A stretch of 64,000 bases of DNA from Thiovibrio frasassiensis (GCF_029607905.1 NZ_JAPHEH010000001.1:525530-589529); one strand, 5' to 3'; shown: positions 1 through 8,899, numbered from the stretch's first letter. Translations and numbers: made by a program. The notes: generated by a model not told the origin, from the sequence alone.

Positions 1-1
1 C

Positions 2-1690
2 CATACCGTGGTGGACAGCGGCTGGAAACGATCCCCGCAATTCGACCCCAACAGCGGCTTGAGCCGTCTCACCACCCAACGCATCTCGCGCGCCTCCGCC
101 ACCCAGCGCACCGGCCGGGCCGGGCGCCTTGGCCCAGGGTACTGCTACCGATTGTGGAGCCTCGGGGAGGAGCACGGCCTCAAACCCTTCGACCCGCCGG
201 AAATCCTGAGCGCCGACCTGAGCCAGCTGGTTCTGGATCTGGCCCGCTGGGGAATACATGCCCCGAGTGGCTTGCGCTGGCTCGATCCTCCGCCACCCGG
301 ACATTTCGCCCAGGCCCAGGAGGTTTTGCATGCCCTCGGAGCCTTGGACCAACAGAACCGCATCACCCCCCTTGGCAGAAAAATGGCAGAACTCCCGACC
401 CATCCGCGCCTTGGTCTCATGCTGCTCGGCGCTGCAAAACAGGGGGCAAGCTCTCTGGCCTGCGATCTCGCGGCCCTGCTCGGGGAGCGGGATATCATCA
501 AGGGGCGTGACCGTTCGGCGGATATCGAAGATCGGCTCCATGCCCTGGCCGCCTTCCGCAGCGATGGCCCGGCCGCGGCCAAAGCTCTTGGGGCGGACAC
601 CGATGGCTGCCGCAGGGTGATCCAAACCAGCAGACAGCTTTGGGAGCATCTCCCCAAACCAGCCAGAACCAAAGGAGATGCCCCCGCAAAAACAGCGGCA
701 GCAGCGACAGCGGCGGCAGCGACAGCGGGCGAACTCCTGGCCTTGGCCTTCCCGGACCGGATCGGCCAGCGGAGAGCTCTGGGCCAGGGCCAATACAAGC
801 TGACCTCCGGGCGCGGGGCGGTGCTCCCTGCCCATGACCGCCTCGCGGCCCACGAATATCTTACGGTGGCCGAACTGGACGCGGGCCGGATCGAAGGAAG
901 GATCTTTCTCGCCGCCCCTTTGAGCAAGGAAGCACTGATGATCCTCTTCGCCCCCCGGCTGCAACGGGAGGAAAAGGTTTTCTGGGAAGAGCAGAGCGGT
1001 TCGGTAAAAGGTCAGCGGGTTGTGCGGCTGGAGGAGCTGGTCCTTGCGACCGCCCCCCTGGCAAAACCCTCAGCCGAGGCGGTACTCACCGCCCTGCTTT
1101 CCGGCATCCGCACTCTTGGCCTGAGTGTCCTGCCCTGGAGCGAGAAGGCCACGGAGTTACGGGCCCGACTGCAATGTCTGCACCTCTGGCAGCCGGACGG
1201 GGGCTGGCCGGATCTCTCGGAGGCCTGGTTGCTCGAAAATCTTGAGCAGTGGCTCGCCCCCTATCTCTCCGGGATACGCAACGCGGAACAGCTCAAGAAA
1301 CTCGACCTGGCCGCCATCCTCACTGCCCTGCTCGACTGGAAGTACCAAAGCCAGCTGGACCGCGAGGCGCCCACCCACCTCACGGTGCCCAGCGGCTCAA
1401 AGGTCCGGCTGCACTACACCCCGGGCGAGCCGCCGGTCCTGGCGGTACGCCTCCAAGAGATGTTCGGGTTGGCCGACACCCCGAGGATCTGCAACAACGC
1501 AGTGACGGTGCTGCTCCATCTCCTCTCCCCGGCCCAGCGGCCCATGCAGATCACCCAGGATCTGCGCGGCTTCTGGGAAGGAGCCTACCATGAGGTAAAA
1601 AAAGAGCTCCGCGGCCGCTACCCCAAACACCACTGGCCGGACGACCCCTGGCAGGCCCAGCCCACCCGCCGGATCAAGCCCAGAAAATAG
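2..1690 (+). CDS. hrpB: ATP-dependent helicase HrpB, C-terminal part (5' end outside window)
   Basis: DEAH-box RNA helicase of the HrpB family, cut by the left edge so the Walker A and DEAH motifs are not in view. The reading frame is open from base 2. The motif VI arginine-finger sequence QRTGRAGR lies about 38 residues in, followed by the winged-helix/HA2 region and the HrpB-specific C-terminal domain rich in tryptophan (YHEVKKELRGRYPKHHWPDD near the end). A low-complexity Ala/Thr insert (KTAAAATAAAATAG) sits about residues 224-237 and is encoded by an imperfect tandem repeat. HrpB is usually a stand-alone protein of unclear RNA substrate in bacteria. The next gene follows after about 87 bases on the same strand. 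Confidence 0.93.
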   Translation, partial: HTVVDSGWKRSPQFDPNSGLSRLTTQRISRASATQRTGRAGRLGPGYCYRLWSLGEEHGLKPFDPPEILSADLSQLVLDLARWGIHAPSGLRWLDPPPPGHFAQAQEVLHALGALDQQNRITPLGRKMAELPTHPRLGLMLLGAAKQGASSLACDLAALLGERDIIKGRDRSADIEDRLHALAAFRSDGPAAAKALGADTDGCRRVIQTSRQLWEHLPKPARTKGDAPAKTAAAATAAAATAGELLALAFPDRIGQRRALGQGQYKLTSGRGAVLPAHDRLAAHEYLTVAELDAGRIEGRIFLAAPLSKEALMILFAPRLQREEKVFWEEQSGSVKGQRVVRLEELVLATAPLAKPSAEAVLTALLSGIRTLGLSVLPWSEKATELRARLQCLHLWQPDGGWPDLSEAWLLENLEQWLAPYLSGIRNAEQLKKLDLAAILTALLDWKYQSQLDREAPTHLTVPSGSKVRLHYTPGEPPVLAVRLQEMFGLADTPRICNNAVTVLLHLLSPAQRPMQITQDLRGFWEGAYHEVKKELRGRYPKHHWPDDPWQAQPTRRIKPRK

Positions 1691-1776
1691 GCGGGTTGAG
1701 TGCGGCAAATCCTGCGTGCGCGTCATGTCCTTCGTGGTACAATAAATATTGATGAAAATATGAACAGGAGCGAGCC

Positions 1777-2406
1777 ATGGAGCTTGATGTTTCAGTAATC
1801 GGTATACTGCGGGGAGTGGCGGGTGATTTTTTCGGCGAGGCCATGCAGATCTCTTTTGCCGGTGGACTTACGGCCATGGAAGTCACCATGAACACCCCAG
1901 ACGCCGAAAAAATCGTTAGAGAATACAGGTCCGCCGTGCCCGCAGGCAAGCTGCTGGGCATGGGCACCATCCGTAACCTCGAAGAAGCCATCCGGGCCGT
2001 GGCTGCCGGGGCCATGTTTCTCGTGACTCCCAACCTCGACACCAAAGTGATCGAATATGCCAAGGCAGAAGGGGTCCCCATTGTCGCCGGAGCATTGACG
2101 CCCACCGAGGTGTATACCGCCTGGTCCGCCGGGGCCGATCTGGTCAAGGTTTTTCCCTGCGGCGCCATGGGCGGACCCCAGTACATCAAGGATCTTCTCG
2201 GACCTTTCGATCATCTCCGCCTCGCCGCCGTTGGCGGGGTGAGCCTGGCCAATCTGCCGGAATATTTTAAGGCCGGCGCCGCAGCGGTGGGCGTATCAAC
2301 CAGCCTCTTCGGCGCTAAGGCGTTGCGGGAGAAGAACCTTGACCAGATCGGGCAAAATGTAAAAATTTTCATTGAGCATTGTCGCGAGGCAAAAGATCGG
2401 GTATGA
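1777..2406 (+). CDS. eda: KDPG/KHG aldolase-family protein
   Basis: Class I Schiff-base aldolase of the 2-keto-3-deoxy-6-phosphogluconate / 4-hydroxy-2-oxoglutarate family, 209 aa, the normal length. The active-site glutamate is visible in MEVTMNT (about E35) and the Schiff-base lysine in DLVKVFPC (about K124). In E. coli Eda the first motif reads EVTLRT with a substrate-binding Arg; here that position is Asn, as in several paralogues with different sugar-acid specificity, so the exact substrate is uncertain. Start ATG follows AGGAGCG. The enzyme would yield pyruvate plus an aldehyde in the cytoplasm. The gene symbol is by family, not proven function. Confidence 0.85.
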   Translation: MELDVSVIGILRGVAGDFFGEAMQISFAGGLTAMEVTMNTPDAEKIVREYRSAVPAGKLLGMGTIRNLEEAIRAVAAGAMFLVTPNLDTKVIEYAKAEGVPIVAGALTPTEVYTAWSAGADLVKVFPCGAMGGPQYIKDLLGPFDHLRLAAVGGVSLANLPEYFKAGAAAVGVSTSLFGAKALREKNLDQIGQNVKIFIEHCREAKDRV

Positions 2407-2430
2407 TTCCTACCTTTACTTGCTAAATTT

Positions 2431-2483
2431 AGGAGCCGTTACGCAATACCCTCTCCAGTTCTGCCTGCTTCGTTACGGCTCCT
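2431..2483. repeat. 9-bp inverted repeat between the two aldolase genes
   Basis: Arms AGGAGCCGT (2431-2439) and ACGGCTCCT (2475-2483) are perfect complements separated by 35 bases. There is no U-run after it, so it is not a classical terminator. It could be a leader structure for the downstream gene or chance. Confidence 0.35.
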
Positions 2484-2559
2484 TATGCCGCACGATATCC
2501 CCAAGGTGAGAGATATTCTGAAACAACGGCCTACGTCTTTTTCAAGGAGACTTTCCCCC

Positions 2560-3507
2560 ATGTTCAGACCGGAAATTAAAGTGATTGACTGCACCGTCCG
2601 CGACGGCGGCTTGATGAATAAATGGCAGTTCGACGACAAGTTCGTCCGCGCTGTCTATCAGGGGCTGAGCGAGGCCGGGGTCGACTACATGGAGATCGGC
2701 TACCTCAGCTCCGAATCCGCTTTTTGCCGCACCGAAGTCGGACCCTGGAAATTCTGCGCCGAGGACGATCTGCTCCGGATCATCGGGGAGAGCGAAAAAA
2801 AGATCAAATTCTCGGCCATGGCCGACATCGGCCGCATCGACTACAACGATATCCGCCCCCAAAAGGAGAGCGTGCTCGATATGGTGCGGGTGGCCTGCTA
2901 TGTCCACCAGATCGACAAGGCCATCGCCCTGGCCCACCACTGCCAGGACAAGGGCTACGAAACGACGATCAATCTGATGGCCGTCTCCACCGTGGGTCCG
3001 CGGGAGCTGGAAGAAGGGCTGGACGACCTGGCGAAAAGTCGGGTGCCGATCATCTATCTGGTGGACAGCTTCGGCGCCTTCTACCAGGAAGACATCGAGC
3101 TGCTGGCCAAACTGTACATGGAGCGGCTGCCCGGCAAGACCATCGGCATCCATGCCCACAACAACCAGCAGCTGGCCTTTGCCAACACCATCTCCTCGGT
3201 GATCTGCGGGATCAATTATCTGGACGCCACCCTGTACGGCATGGGACGCGGCGCGGGCAACTGCCCCACGGAACTGCTGCTCTCCTTTCTCAAAAACCCC
3301 AAGTTCAATGTGCGCCCGCTCATCAAGGTCATCGAGGAGGAGATTCTCCCCTGGCGGGAAAAAATCGACTGGGGCTATTTCATCCCCTATATGGTCGGCG
3401 GAGTTATGAACCAGCATCCCAAAGCGGCCATGGCCTGCATGGAATCCGACAAGAAAAACCTGATCACCGAATTTTACGACCAGATGACCAGCGCCGCCGC
3501 TATCTGA
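2560..3507 (+). CDS. DRE-TIM (HMGL-like) aldolase catalytic-domain protein
   Basis: Pyruvate-type class II aldolase / metallolyase fold of the HMGL family, 315 aa. The N-terminal catalytic motif is DCTVRDGG (residues 10-17) and the metal-binding HAHNN motif lies about residue 196. It resembles the aldolase domain of 4-hydroxy-2-oxovalerate aldolase but lacks its C-terminal communication domain, so it is probably a different carbon-carbon lyase or synthase. An in-frame ATG at 2485 exists, but the ATG at 2560 is preceded by AAGGAG at the right spacing and matches where family members begin. A clear terminator follows at 3533. Confidence 0.8.
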   Translation: MFRPEIKVIDCTVRDGGLMNKWQFDDKFVRAVYQGLSEAGVDYMEIGYLSSESAFCRTEVGPWKFCAEDDLLRIIGESEKKIKFSAMADIGRIDYNDIRPQKESVLDMVRVACYVHQIDKAIALAHHCQDKGYETTINLMAVSTVGPRELEEGLDDLAKSRVPIIYLVDSFGAFYQEDIELLAKLYMERLPGKTIGIHAHNNQQLAFANTISSVICGINYLDATLYGMGRGAGNCPTELLLSFLKNPKFNVRPLIKVIEEEILPWREKIDWGYFIPYMVGGVMNQHPKAAMACMESDKKNLITEFYDQMTSAAAI

Positions 3508-3532
3508 GTTTTTCGAAAAACGCGTATCAGAC

Positions 3533-3562
3533 AAGGCAGCCTCGCAACGGGCTGCCTTTTTT
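3533..3562 (+). terminator. Rho-independent terminator
   Basis: Stem AAGGCAGCC (3533-3541) pairs with GGCTGCCTT (3550-3558), loop of 8 bases, then a run of T to about 3562. It ends the DRE-TIM aldolase transcript. Confidence 0.85.
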
Positions 3563-3621
3563 ATTGCCCCTCTTCCTGTTCTTTCGAGATATAATGAGTA
3601 AAGAACCACAAGGAGGACATC

Positions 3622-4110
3622 ATGCGTCTCGGGAAACAATGCCATCTTCTCCGGCAGGGCCTCGTTCTGCTGCCCCTGCTCCTTATTGCTGCTGCCTGTG
3701 GCAGACCTGCCTATTTTTTCCGCGTGGATCTCAGCATCAACGCGGCCCTGGAATCAAACCATCCCTTGCCGGGCTACACCTACTACTACAGCGGCCCGGA
3801 GGATTTCCCCCTGGCCATCCTGGGGATCCGGCCGGAATACCGGTTAAAAAAAGAGTTCTGGATCCCGGTGGAGCTGACGGAAACGAAACTTGAGGGGTGG
3901 ATGGAGGTCATCGACAACCCCCACCGCAGCCTGAAGACCAGATACCACGGCAAGGTGATCCGGACAGCGGAAGGGGAGGAAATCGGCATCTGGTACTCGC
4001 CCCAGGAATGGTCTACGGTGCGCATGGGAACAGATGGGGAGGTCGCCATCGACACCCCGCCCAATACCCTCTATGAGAAAATCAGCGGCGACACCACCGG
4101 TTTCCCTTGA
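3622..4110 (+). CDS. Hypothetical lipoprotein
   Basis: 162-aa protein of unknown function. A basic N-terminus and hydrophobic stretch end in a lipobox IAAAC with the acceptor Cys at residue 26, so it should be a membrane-anchored lipoprotein exported by Sec and cut by LspA. The rest is hydrophilic, Tyr-rich around residues 53-58, with no motif I recognise. The start ATG follows AAGGAGGACATC, a strong ribosome binding site. It is the first gene after a terminator and 24 bases precede the macro-domain gene, so the two may be cotranscribed. Confidence 0.75.
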   Translation: MRLGKQCHLLRQGLVLLPLLLIAAACGRPAYFFRVDLSINAALESNHPLPGYTYYYSGPEDFPLAILGIRPEYRLKKEFWIPVELTETKLEGWMEVIDNPHRSLKTRYHGKVIRTAEGEEIGIWYSPQEWSTVRMGTDGEVAIDTPPNTLYEKISGDTTGFP

Positions 4111-4134
4111 ACAAGTGAGGGCTGCGAGACACCC

Positions 4135-4650
4135 ATGACCAACGACAAGATACAACTGACGGGAGAGGATATTACCAGGATCAAGGCGGATGGTATTGTG
4201 AATGCCGCGAACAATTCGCTGCTTGGCGGCGGTGGGGTGGACGGCGCCATCCACCGGGGTGCCGGCCCGGAATTGCTCGCGGCATGCTGGGAACTTGGGG
4301 GCTGCCCGACGGGCGAGGCGCGGATCACCAAGGGCTACAACCTGCCGGCCGCCTGGGTCATCCACACGGTGGGGCCGGTTTGGCACGGCGGCACCCAAGG
4401 AGAGCCGGAACTGCTAGCCCGCTGCTACCGCAGCTGTTTTTCCCTGGCCCGGGAATATGGCCTCACAACCATCGCCTTTCCCGCGATCAGCACGGGAGTC
4501 TATGGTTATCCCAAAGAAGCGGCGGCACGGATTGCCATCCGGGAGGCACGCAGGGCTCTCGCGGAGAACAAAACTCTCGCCAGCATTCTCTTTGTCTGCT
4601 TTAACAGCGCAACACGCCTGGCGTACGAGAAGGGTTTGGCAGAGCCCTAA
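4135..4650 (+). CDS. Macro-domain O-acetyl-ADP-ribose deacetylase (YmdB-like)
   Basis: 171-aa single macro domain. The ligand loop NAANNSLLGGGGVDGAIH begins at about residue 22, and a second glycine-rich loop PAISTGVYGYP lies about residues 120-130. Both match the MacroD/YmdB class, which removes acetyl from O-acetyl-ADP-ribose or ADP-ribose from acidic side chains, in the cytoplasm. Length matches E. coli YmdB (177 aa). The 3' end overlaps the convergent S4-domain gene by four bases. Confidence 0.92.
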   Translation: MTNDKIQLTGEDITRIKADGIVNAANNSLLGGGGVDGAIHRGAGPELLAACWELGGCPTGEARITKGYNLPAAWVIHTVGPVWHGGTQGEPELLARCYRSCFSLAREYGLTTIAFPAISTGVYGYPKEAAARIAIREARRALAENKTLASILFVCFNSATRLAYEKGLAEP

Positions 4651-4874
4651 TCTCCCGCCTTGGCAACAACCTCCAGAAGCTCTCCCGCAAACTCCACCAG
4701 ATCTCCAGGCACAAGCTGACGGCCACGGCGGGTTTCCACCTCGCCGTTGACCGTTGCCTCACCCTCCTGAATCCGGAGCTTGCTCTCTCCGCCGGTGTCC
4801 ACCACCCCAGCCAGTTTGAGAAACTGACCAAGCCGGATAACCCCGGGCCGCACTGCCACCTGTTGTCTTCCCAT
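4647..4874 (-). CDS. S4-domain RNA-binding protein (YbcJ-like)
   Basis: 75-aa protein made of one S4 domain: RLGQFLKLAGVV early, then the hallmark Gly-x-(V)-x-V-N-G-x-x-(E)-x-R turn seen as EGEATVNGEVETRRGR. The short family that includes E. coli YbcJ binds structured RNA. The in-frame frame opens further upstream, but the ATG at 4874 follows AAAGGAAC and gives the normal length. The cupin gene ends only 17 bases upstream, so cupin and S4 gene look cotranscribed. Confidence 0.85.
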   Translation of the reverse strand: MGRQQVAVRPGVIRLGQFLKLAGVVDTGGESKLRIQEGEATVNGEVETRRGRQLVPGDLVEFAGELLEVVAKAGD

Positions 4875-4891
4875 GTTGCATGTTCCTTTTG

Positions 4892-5212
4892 TTAAAACGG
4901 CGGGGCGATGGTCACCAGAATCCGCAGATCGGTGTGGGCCCGAACGCCGTGGGGTTCGCTGATGTCGCACAGCAGCAGGTCGCCGGCCTGGGCCGGAATA
5001 CCCTGCGCATCCTTACCGAGAAACTCCCCTGTTCCCTCCAGTATCTGGATGGAGAGCTGGCCTTCCGTTTCATGGGAATGCACCGGAAAAACCTGCCCGG
5101 CGCTGAGATTGAAATTCAGGATCCTAAACCAGGGTGAATCGTGGATCAACATCCTCTTCATGCTCTTGCTGTCAAAAATTCTCGTCTCGGCCAGGTTCTT
5201 TTTCTCCATCAT
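4892..5212 (-). CDS. Cupin-domain protein
   Basis: 106-aa single cupin barrel. Metal-site histidines appear in VHSHETEGQLSIQILEG (HxH, then Glu/Gln) and in the second cupin motif near EPHGVRAH. Start choice: two adjacent ATG codons at 5212 and 5209 follow AGGAGGTGCTGCG; an upstream in-frame start at 5260 lacks such a site. Small cupins of this kind bind a metal and a small ligand; the ligand cannot be told from sequence. It lies directly upstream of the S4 gene. Confidence 0.82.
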   Translation of the reverse strand: MMEKKNLAETRIFDSKSMKRMLIHDSPWFRILNFNLSAGQVFPVHSHETEGQLSIQILEGTGEFLGKDAQGIPAQAGDLLLCDISEPHGVRAHTDLRILVTIAPPF

Positions 5213-5317
5213 CGCAGCACCTCCTAGGGGCAAGTTGGCATCTTTACTCTTGCATCCCATTATACGAGACCCGGGCCCGAATTTCCTTGACCTGGATCAA
5301 CCCCCACGATACAGCAT

Positions 5318-5351
5318 AAAAAAAGCCGCCATCCGAAATTCGCATGGCGGC
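5318..5351 (-). terminator. Rho-independent terminator after bactofilin gene
   Basis: On the minus strand the stem GCCGCCAT/ATGGCGGC (5344-5351 with 5325-5332) is followed by seven T. It ends the M23-bactofilin transcript. Confidence 0.88.
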
Positions 5352-5379
5352 GGGCACAGACATAATTTTGCGCAGCGGC

Positions 5380-5844
5380 TTACTTGAGAGCAGCCGCCTT
5401 CTTCTTCCCCTGGCTCGCGGAAGCGGCCTCTTTCATCCGCGCCTCCCAATCCTCTTCCTGAGAAGCAGCGCCGGGAACCAAGCGCAATTCCTGACTCCGG
5501 GATTTAATTTCCCCATTGAGCACAGCACCGGACTCCACCGCCAGATCCATGGTCTCGACCTTGCCTTCGATAAAGCCGCTTTTCACCACATACAGCTTCT
5601 GGACATTCACCGTACCTTCAACCCGGCCCGAACAGACAAAGGTGGAGACAACGATATCCCCGGATATCATCCCGGTTTCCCCGAGAATAAGATATTCCCC
5701 GCGAATATTTCCTTCGGCCTTGCCATCGAGACGCAGCTTGCCTTTAAAGGAGATATCGCCAACCAGCTGCATGTCTGCGCCGATAACACTGGTGATCGTC
5801 TCTGACTTTGTTTCGCCGATACCCTGCTTATTAAAAAACCCCAT
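5380..5844 (-). CDS. Bactofilin-family polymer-forming protein
   Basis: 154-aa cytoskeletal protein. A short N-terminal tail (MGFFNKQG...) precedes a DUF583/bactofilin right-handed beta-helix core seen as repeated beta-strand/turn units about residues 20-115 (for example GKLRLDGKAEGNIRG, GRVEGTVN, GFIEGKVE), then a Lys/Ala-rich C-terminal tail. Bactofilins polymerise without nucleotide and localise cell-wall enzymes. The ATG at 5844 follows AGGTGA; a longer frame to 5913 adds residues not typical of the family. The upstream M23 endopeptidase gene fits the known bactofilin-peptidase partnership (CcmA/Csd1 in Helicobacter). Confidence 0.9.
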   Translation of the reverse strand: MGFFNKQGIGETKSETITSVIGADMQLVGDISFKGKLRLDGKAEGNIRGEYLILGETGMISGDIVVSTFVCSGRVEGTVNVQKLYVVKSGFIEGKVETMDLAVESGAVLNGEIKSRSQELRLVPGAASQEEDWEARMKEAASASQGKKKAAALK

Positions 5845-5953
5845 GTCAATCACCTGCTGTGGATTTACCCGGAACCGTTTTGCCATCCGGGTGATGACAT
5901 CATTGCGCGCCAACGGCTTAAAAATTGTTACGCCAACAAAACAAGGTGCTTCC

Positions 5954-6844
5954 TCATAGGGCTTTTACCGTTGCCTGTTTCTGCGGCACGGCAACAACAC
6001 GCGGACGTACTTGAATAAATCTGACCGGATCGAGCAATTTATCCCGGTACTTGATTTCATAATGCAAATGAGCGCCGGTACTTCTTCCGGAATTCCCCAT
6101 CAAGCCGATGACCTGCCCCCGGCTCACGGTATCGCCGGGTTTTACAAAATCCTTCTGGAGATGGAGATAACTGGTCTGGAATTTATTGCCATGATCCAAG
6201 ACGATAAAATTGCCATGCCCCCGATCAAAGCCGTTGGTAACGACAACACCGTCCGCCGGCGCAATGATTTTGGCACCGAGTTGCTTTCTGATATCAACCC
6301 CGCCATGGAAGGCCGGTTCCCCGTTGATGGGATCAAGCCGGGAGCCGAACTGGGAGGTAATAGTCCCCCGCACCGGCGCCCCCAGAGGGACGGATTGGAT
6401 GGTATCCAGATAATGGTCCACCTTCAAGGTCAGACCTTCATAAGACTCTTGGGGCCGCCGGGTAAAAGGTCCACCCGCGCCTTTCGCGCTCTCATGCACC
6501 TCAAGATTCACCCCGACCGAGGCGAGGATGGATTCGATAGCCTGGCTTTTTTGTTTGAGATCGGTCAGGGCGGCGTTCAGCTGGGCCTGCTGCTCCCGCT
6601 CCTGCTTAACTGCATGGGCCTGCATGCTTGCGTTCAAGGCGGCCGTTCCGACCAGATCCTTTTGCACGGCGGCAAGCTGCTTGCGCAGGACGATGTTTTC
6701 TCCGGAAGAAAACCAGCCGAACCCGCTGCCAAGAACGAAAAAACAACAAACCCCGAGCATGACTTTGATGGTCTTGCTGGATACGGCAAAGGAACGGATT
6801 GCCCCTCGCTCACCGGTTACAATAAAATGTATCTGTTTTTCCAT
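5954..6844 (-). CDS. M23-family (LytM) murein endopeptidase, membrane-anchored
   Basis: 296-aa protein. A single membrane segment about residues 29-45 (VMLGVCCFFVLGSGFGWF) follows a short cytoplasmic part. Then come a coiled-coil region about residues 50-110 and a C-terminal LytM/M23 domain. Zinc ligands are visible in FHGGVDI (HxxxD) and GAHLHYEI (HxH), so the domain looks catalytically competent. It should cut peptide cross-links in the periplasm. Start ATG 6844 is preceded by GAGGGGATC. It lies 109 bases upstream of the bactofilin gene on the same strand. Confidence 0.9.
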   Translation of the reverse strand: MEKQIHFIVTGERGAIRSFAVSSKTIKVMLGVCCFFVLGSGFGWFSSGENIVLRKQLAAVQKDLVGTAALNASMQAHAVKQEREQQAQLNAALTDLKQKSQAIESILASVGVNLEVHESAKGAGGPFTRRPQESYEGLTLKVDHYLDTIQSVPLGAPVRGTITSQFGSRLDPINGEPAFHGGVDIRKQLGAKIIAPADGVVVTNGFDRGHGNFIVLDHGNKFQTSYLHLQKDFVKPGDTVSRGQVIGLMGNSGRSTGAHLHYEIKYRDKLLDPVRFIQVRPRVVAVPQKQATVKAL

Positions 6845-7155
6845 GCGGCAGAGATCCCCTCTCGTGTACAATCCGGCTGTCAAACAGTACCCGCGCCCGC
6901 TAAAAGCGGCCCAGGCTTATGAAACTATCTCCTCGAAAAAGGAAGGAAATCGACGAAAGCTTTGAGAAAGGGTACCAGGAATATGGTTGCCAAACCAGAT
7001 TTTTTTTACCTCTTGCCGAGTGGGTGCCCGCAACCCTTTCTGCTTGAGGCCTTTGCCGGGTTATTTTTTTGTCCCTTGTCTCTCGGCAAGAAAAACGCTA
7101 TGCATATTTCATATACGCATCGTTTTCTTTCTTCCTCTCTTGTATACAAACATCC
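6845..7155. other. Intergenic region between divergent M23 and Smr genes
   Basis: About 310 bases with no credible gene. Open frames here lack ribosome binding sites and show no recognisable protein. The right half is AT-rich with a T-rich run and an imperfect palindrome (atgcatatttcatatacgcat, about 7099-7119). It probably holds divergent promoters, but I cannot place them with confidence. Confidence 0.4.
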
Positions 7156-7695
7156 ATGCGCAAAAAGCACCCTTCGCCTCGACAGGCCGCCCCAGTCAGC
7201 AAAAAATCAAAGAAAGGGGCCGCCTCCCCGCACCGCCGGAAACTGACGGCCAGCGACGATCTGGGCGCTCTCTTCTCCGCTGATCAGGAAAAGGGGGGAA
7301 TGCAAAGCTTTGCCAGCGCCTTGGCCACCGGAATTCCCGCGGCAACCCTTGCCGAAATCCTTTCGGATAAAGAGGAGCTGCCAACCCCGGCTCAAACACT
7401 GCGGGGTGCGATAAAAAGCTCTCCTCCCCCCCAGGAGCACATCGATCTCCATGGCTGCACCGCTGCCGAGGCGGAAATAAGAACGGAAAACTTCCTGACC
7501 CGGGCGCTGCGCAATCATCTCAAAACCGTCATGGTCATAACCGGCAAGGGGATCCATTCGAAGGAAGGCCCCGTACTCAAAGACGTTATCGAGACCAGGC
7601 TCAAGATCATGAAAGACGACGGTTCGATCCTCACCTATCTCTGGGAAAAGAAGGACCGGGAAAAAAGCGGGGCGTTGCTCGTCTACCTGCCCTGA
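7156..7695 (+). CDS. Smr-domain protein
   Basis: 179-aa protein. A basic, low-complexity N-terminus (MRKKHPSPRQ...) leads to a C-terminal Smr domain about residues 95-175. The LDLHG-type motif is seen as HIDLHGCTAAEAE, and the substrate loop TGHG appears as ITGKGIHS. Smr domains are endonucleases related to MutS2 C-termini and bind or cleave nucleic acids. I chose ATG 7156 because the frame further upstream is hydrophobic and AT-rich and unlike the family. Followed closely by a small conserved-looking gene. Confidence 0.85.
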   Translation: MRKKHPSPRQAAPVSKKSKKGAASPHRRKLTASDDLGALFSADQEKGGMQSFASALATGIPAATLAEILSDKEELPTPAQTLRGAIKSSPPPQEHIDLHGCTAAEAEIRTENFLTRALRNHLKTVMVITGKGIHSKEGPVLKDVIETRLKIMKDDGSILTYLWEKKDREKSGALLVYLP

Positions 7696-7719
7696 AGCAC
7701 AAACAAAAGGATTCGTGCC

Positions 7720-7935
7720 ATGAACCATCAGGTCGCTGTTTTCACCCCCTTTCCCTTTGTCGTCGGCCAGAAAATCCACATTGCCACCGGTCCGCGCACC
7801 GGCGACTGGCTGGTGATCGGCCTGAGCGAACGCAAAGTCCAGCTCCGTTGCCCGGTTTCCGGCCGGGAGGTGGAGTGGGACCGGTTCTGCTATCTCAGCG
7901 AGACCCGCGAGCAGGAATGGCCCCTGCCCCGCTGA
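7720..7935 (+). CDS. Small hypothetical protein
   Basis: 71-aa protein, 24 bases after the Smr gene and probably cotranscribed. It looks like a small beta-rich domain ([20 protein letters not shown], then [15 protein letters not shown]). Codon use is GC-rich like neighbouring genes. I do not recognise the family. The single Cys and the DW/EWDRF aromatics are its only distinctive points. Confidence 0.65.
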   Translation: MNHQVAVFTPFPFVVGQKIHIATGPRTGDWLVIGLSERKVQLRCPVSGREVEWDRFCYLSETREQEWPLPR

Positions 7936-8047
7936 AATTTTCATTTTCCCCACCCTTGACTTGGATGCAGCCCGAATTATATTCCCTCACAGCGTCCGGG
8001 CCTCCCGCCCGGCGAAACAGGCACCCGATACGCAACGAGGTTTATTT

Positions 8048-8896
8048 ATGGGAAACACGATAAAAACAGCCATGCTGATGGCAGCCCTCACCGCCCTCTT
8101 CATGGTGGCAGGCCAGGCCTTGGGCGGCCAGAACGGCATGACCCTGGCCCTGCTCATGGCGGCAGGGATGAATTTTTTCGCCTATTGGTTCAGCGACAAG
8201 CTGGCCCTGAAGATGGGCGGCGCCCGGGAGGTGGAGCAGAGCGAGGCGCCGGTGCTGCATGCACTGGTGGCCGGGCTTTCCGCGCGGGCCGGACTGCCCA
8301 AGCCCCGGGTCTATATCATTGACAGCGACACCCCCAATGCCTTTGCCACGGGGAGAAACCCCGAGCATGCGGCGGTGGCGGTCACCCGAGGGCTGATTTC
8401 CATCCTCAGCCGCGACGAGTTGGAAGGCGTTCTCGCCCATGAGCTGGCCCATATCAAGAACCGGGACATCCTGATCAGCTCCATGGCCGCAGTCATGGCC
8501 GGAGCCATCAGCGCCCTTGCCACCATGAGCCAATGGGCCATGCTCTTCGGCATGGGCCGCAGCTCCGATGACGAGGAGGGCAGCGGCGGAATGTTCGGCG
8601 CCATTGTGATGATGATTCTCGCCCCCATCGCTGCGGCCCTGATCCAGATGGCCATTTCCCGCAGCCGCGAATACCTGGCGGACGCCACCGGCGCCCAGAT
8701 CTGCGGCCGACCCGCCTCCCTGGCCAACGCCCTCCAGCGGCTGGAAGACTCCAACCACCGTCTGCCCATGGAGGTCAACCCGGCCACCGCCCAGATGTAC
8801 ATCGTCAACCCGCTTTCCGCCGGGGGAGTGGCCAACCTGTTCAGCACCCACCCGCCCATGCAGGAACGGATCCGCCGCCTGCTGGCCACCGCTTGA
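8048..8896 (+). CDS. htpX: Zinc metalloprotease HtpX
   Basis: 282-aa inner-membrane M48B peptidase that degrades misfolded membrane proteins. Two N-terminal membrane segments (about residues 7-25 and 30-48) are followed by the active-site motif [10 protein letters not shown] (about residues 135-144), two more membrane segments, and the third zinc-ligand Glu in EYLADATGA. The substrate-side sequence NPLS...[11 protein letters not shown] near the C-terminus is typical. Start ATG 8048 ([10 protein letters not shown]) matches family starts. The stop is three bases from the next gene, so htpX and the HAD gene are translationally close. Confidence 0.95.
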   Translation: MGNTIKTAMLMAALTALFMVAGQALGGQNGMTLALLMAAGMNFFAYWFSDKLALKMGGAREVEQSEAPVLHALVAGLSARAGLPKPRVYIIDSDTPNAFATGRNPEHAAVAVTRGLISILSRDELEGVLAHELAHIKNRDILISSMAAVMAGAISALATMSQWAMLFGMGRSSDDEEGSGGMFGAIVMMILAPIAAALIQMAISRSREYLADATGAQICGRPASLANALQRLEDSNHRLPMEVNPATAQMYIVNPLSAGGVANLFSTHPPMQERIRRLLATA

Positions 8897-8899
8897 GCC

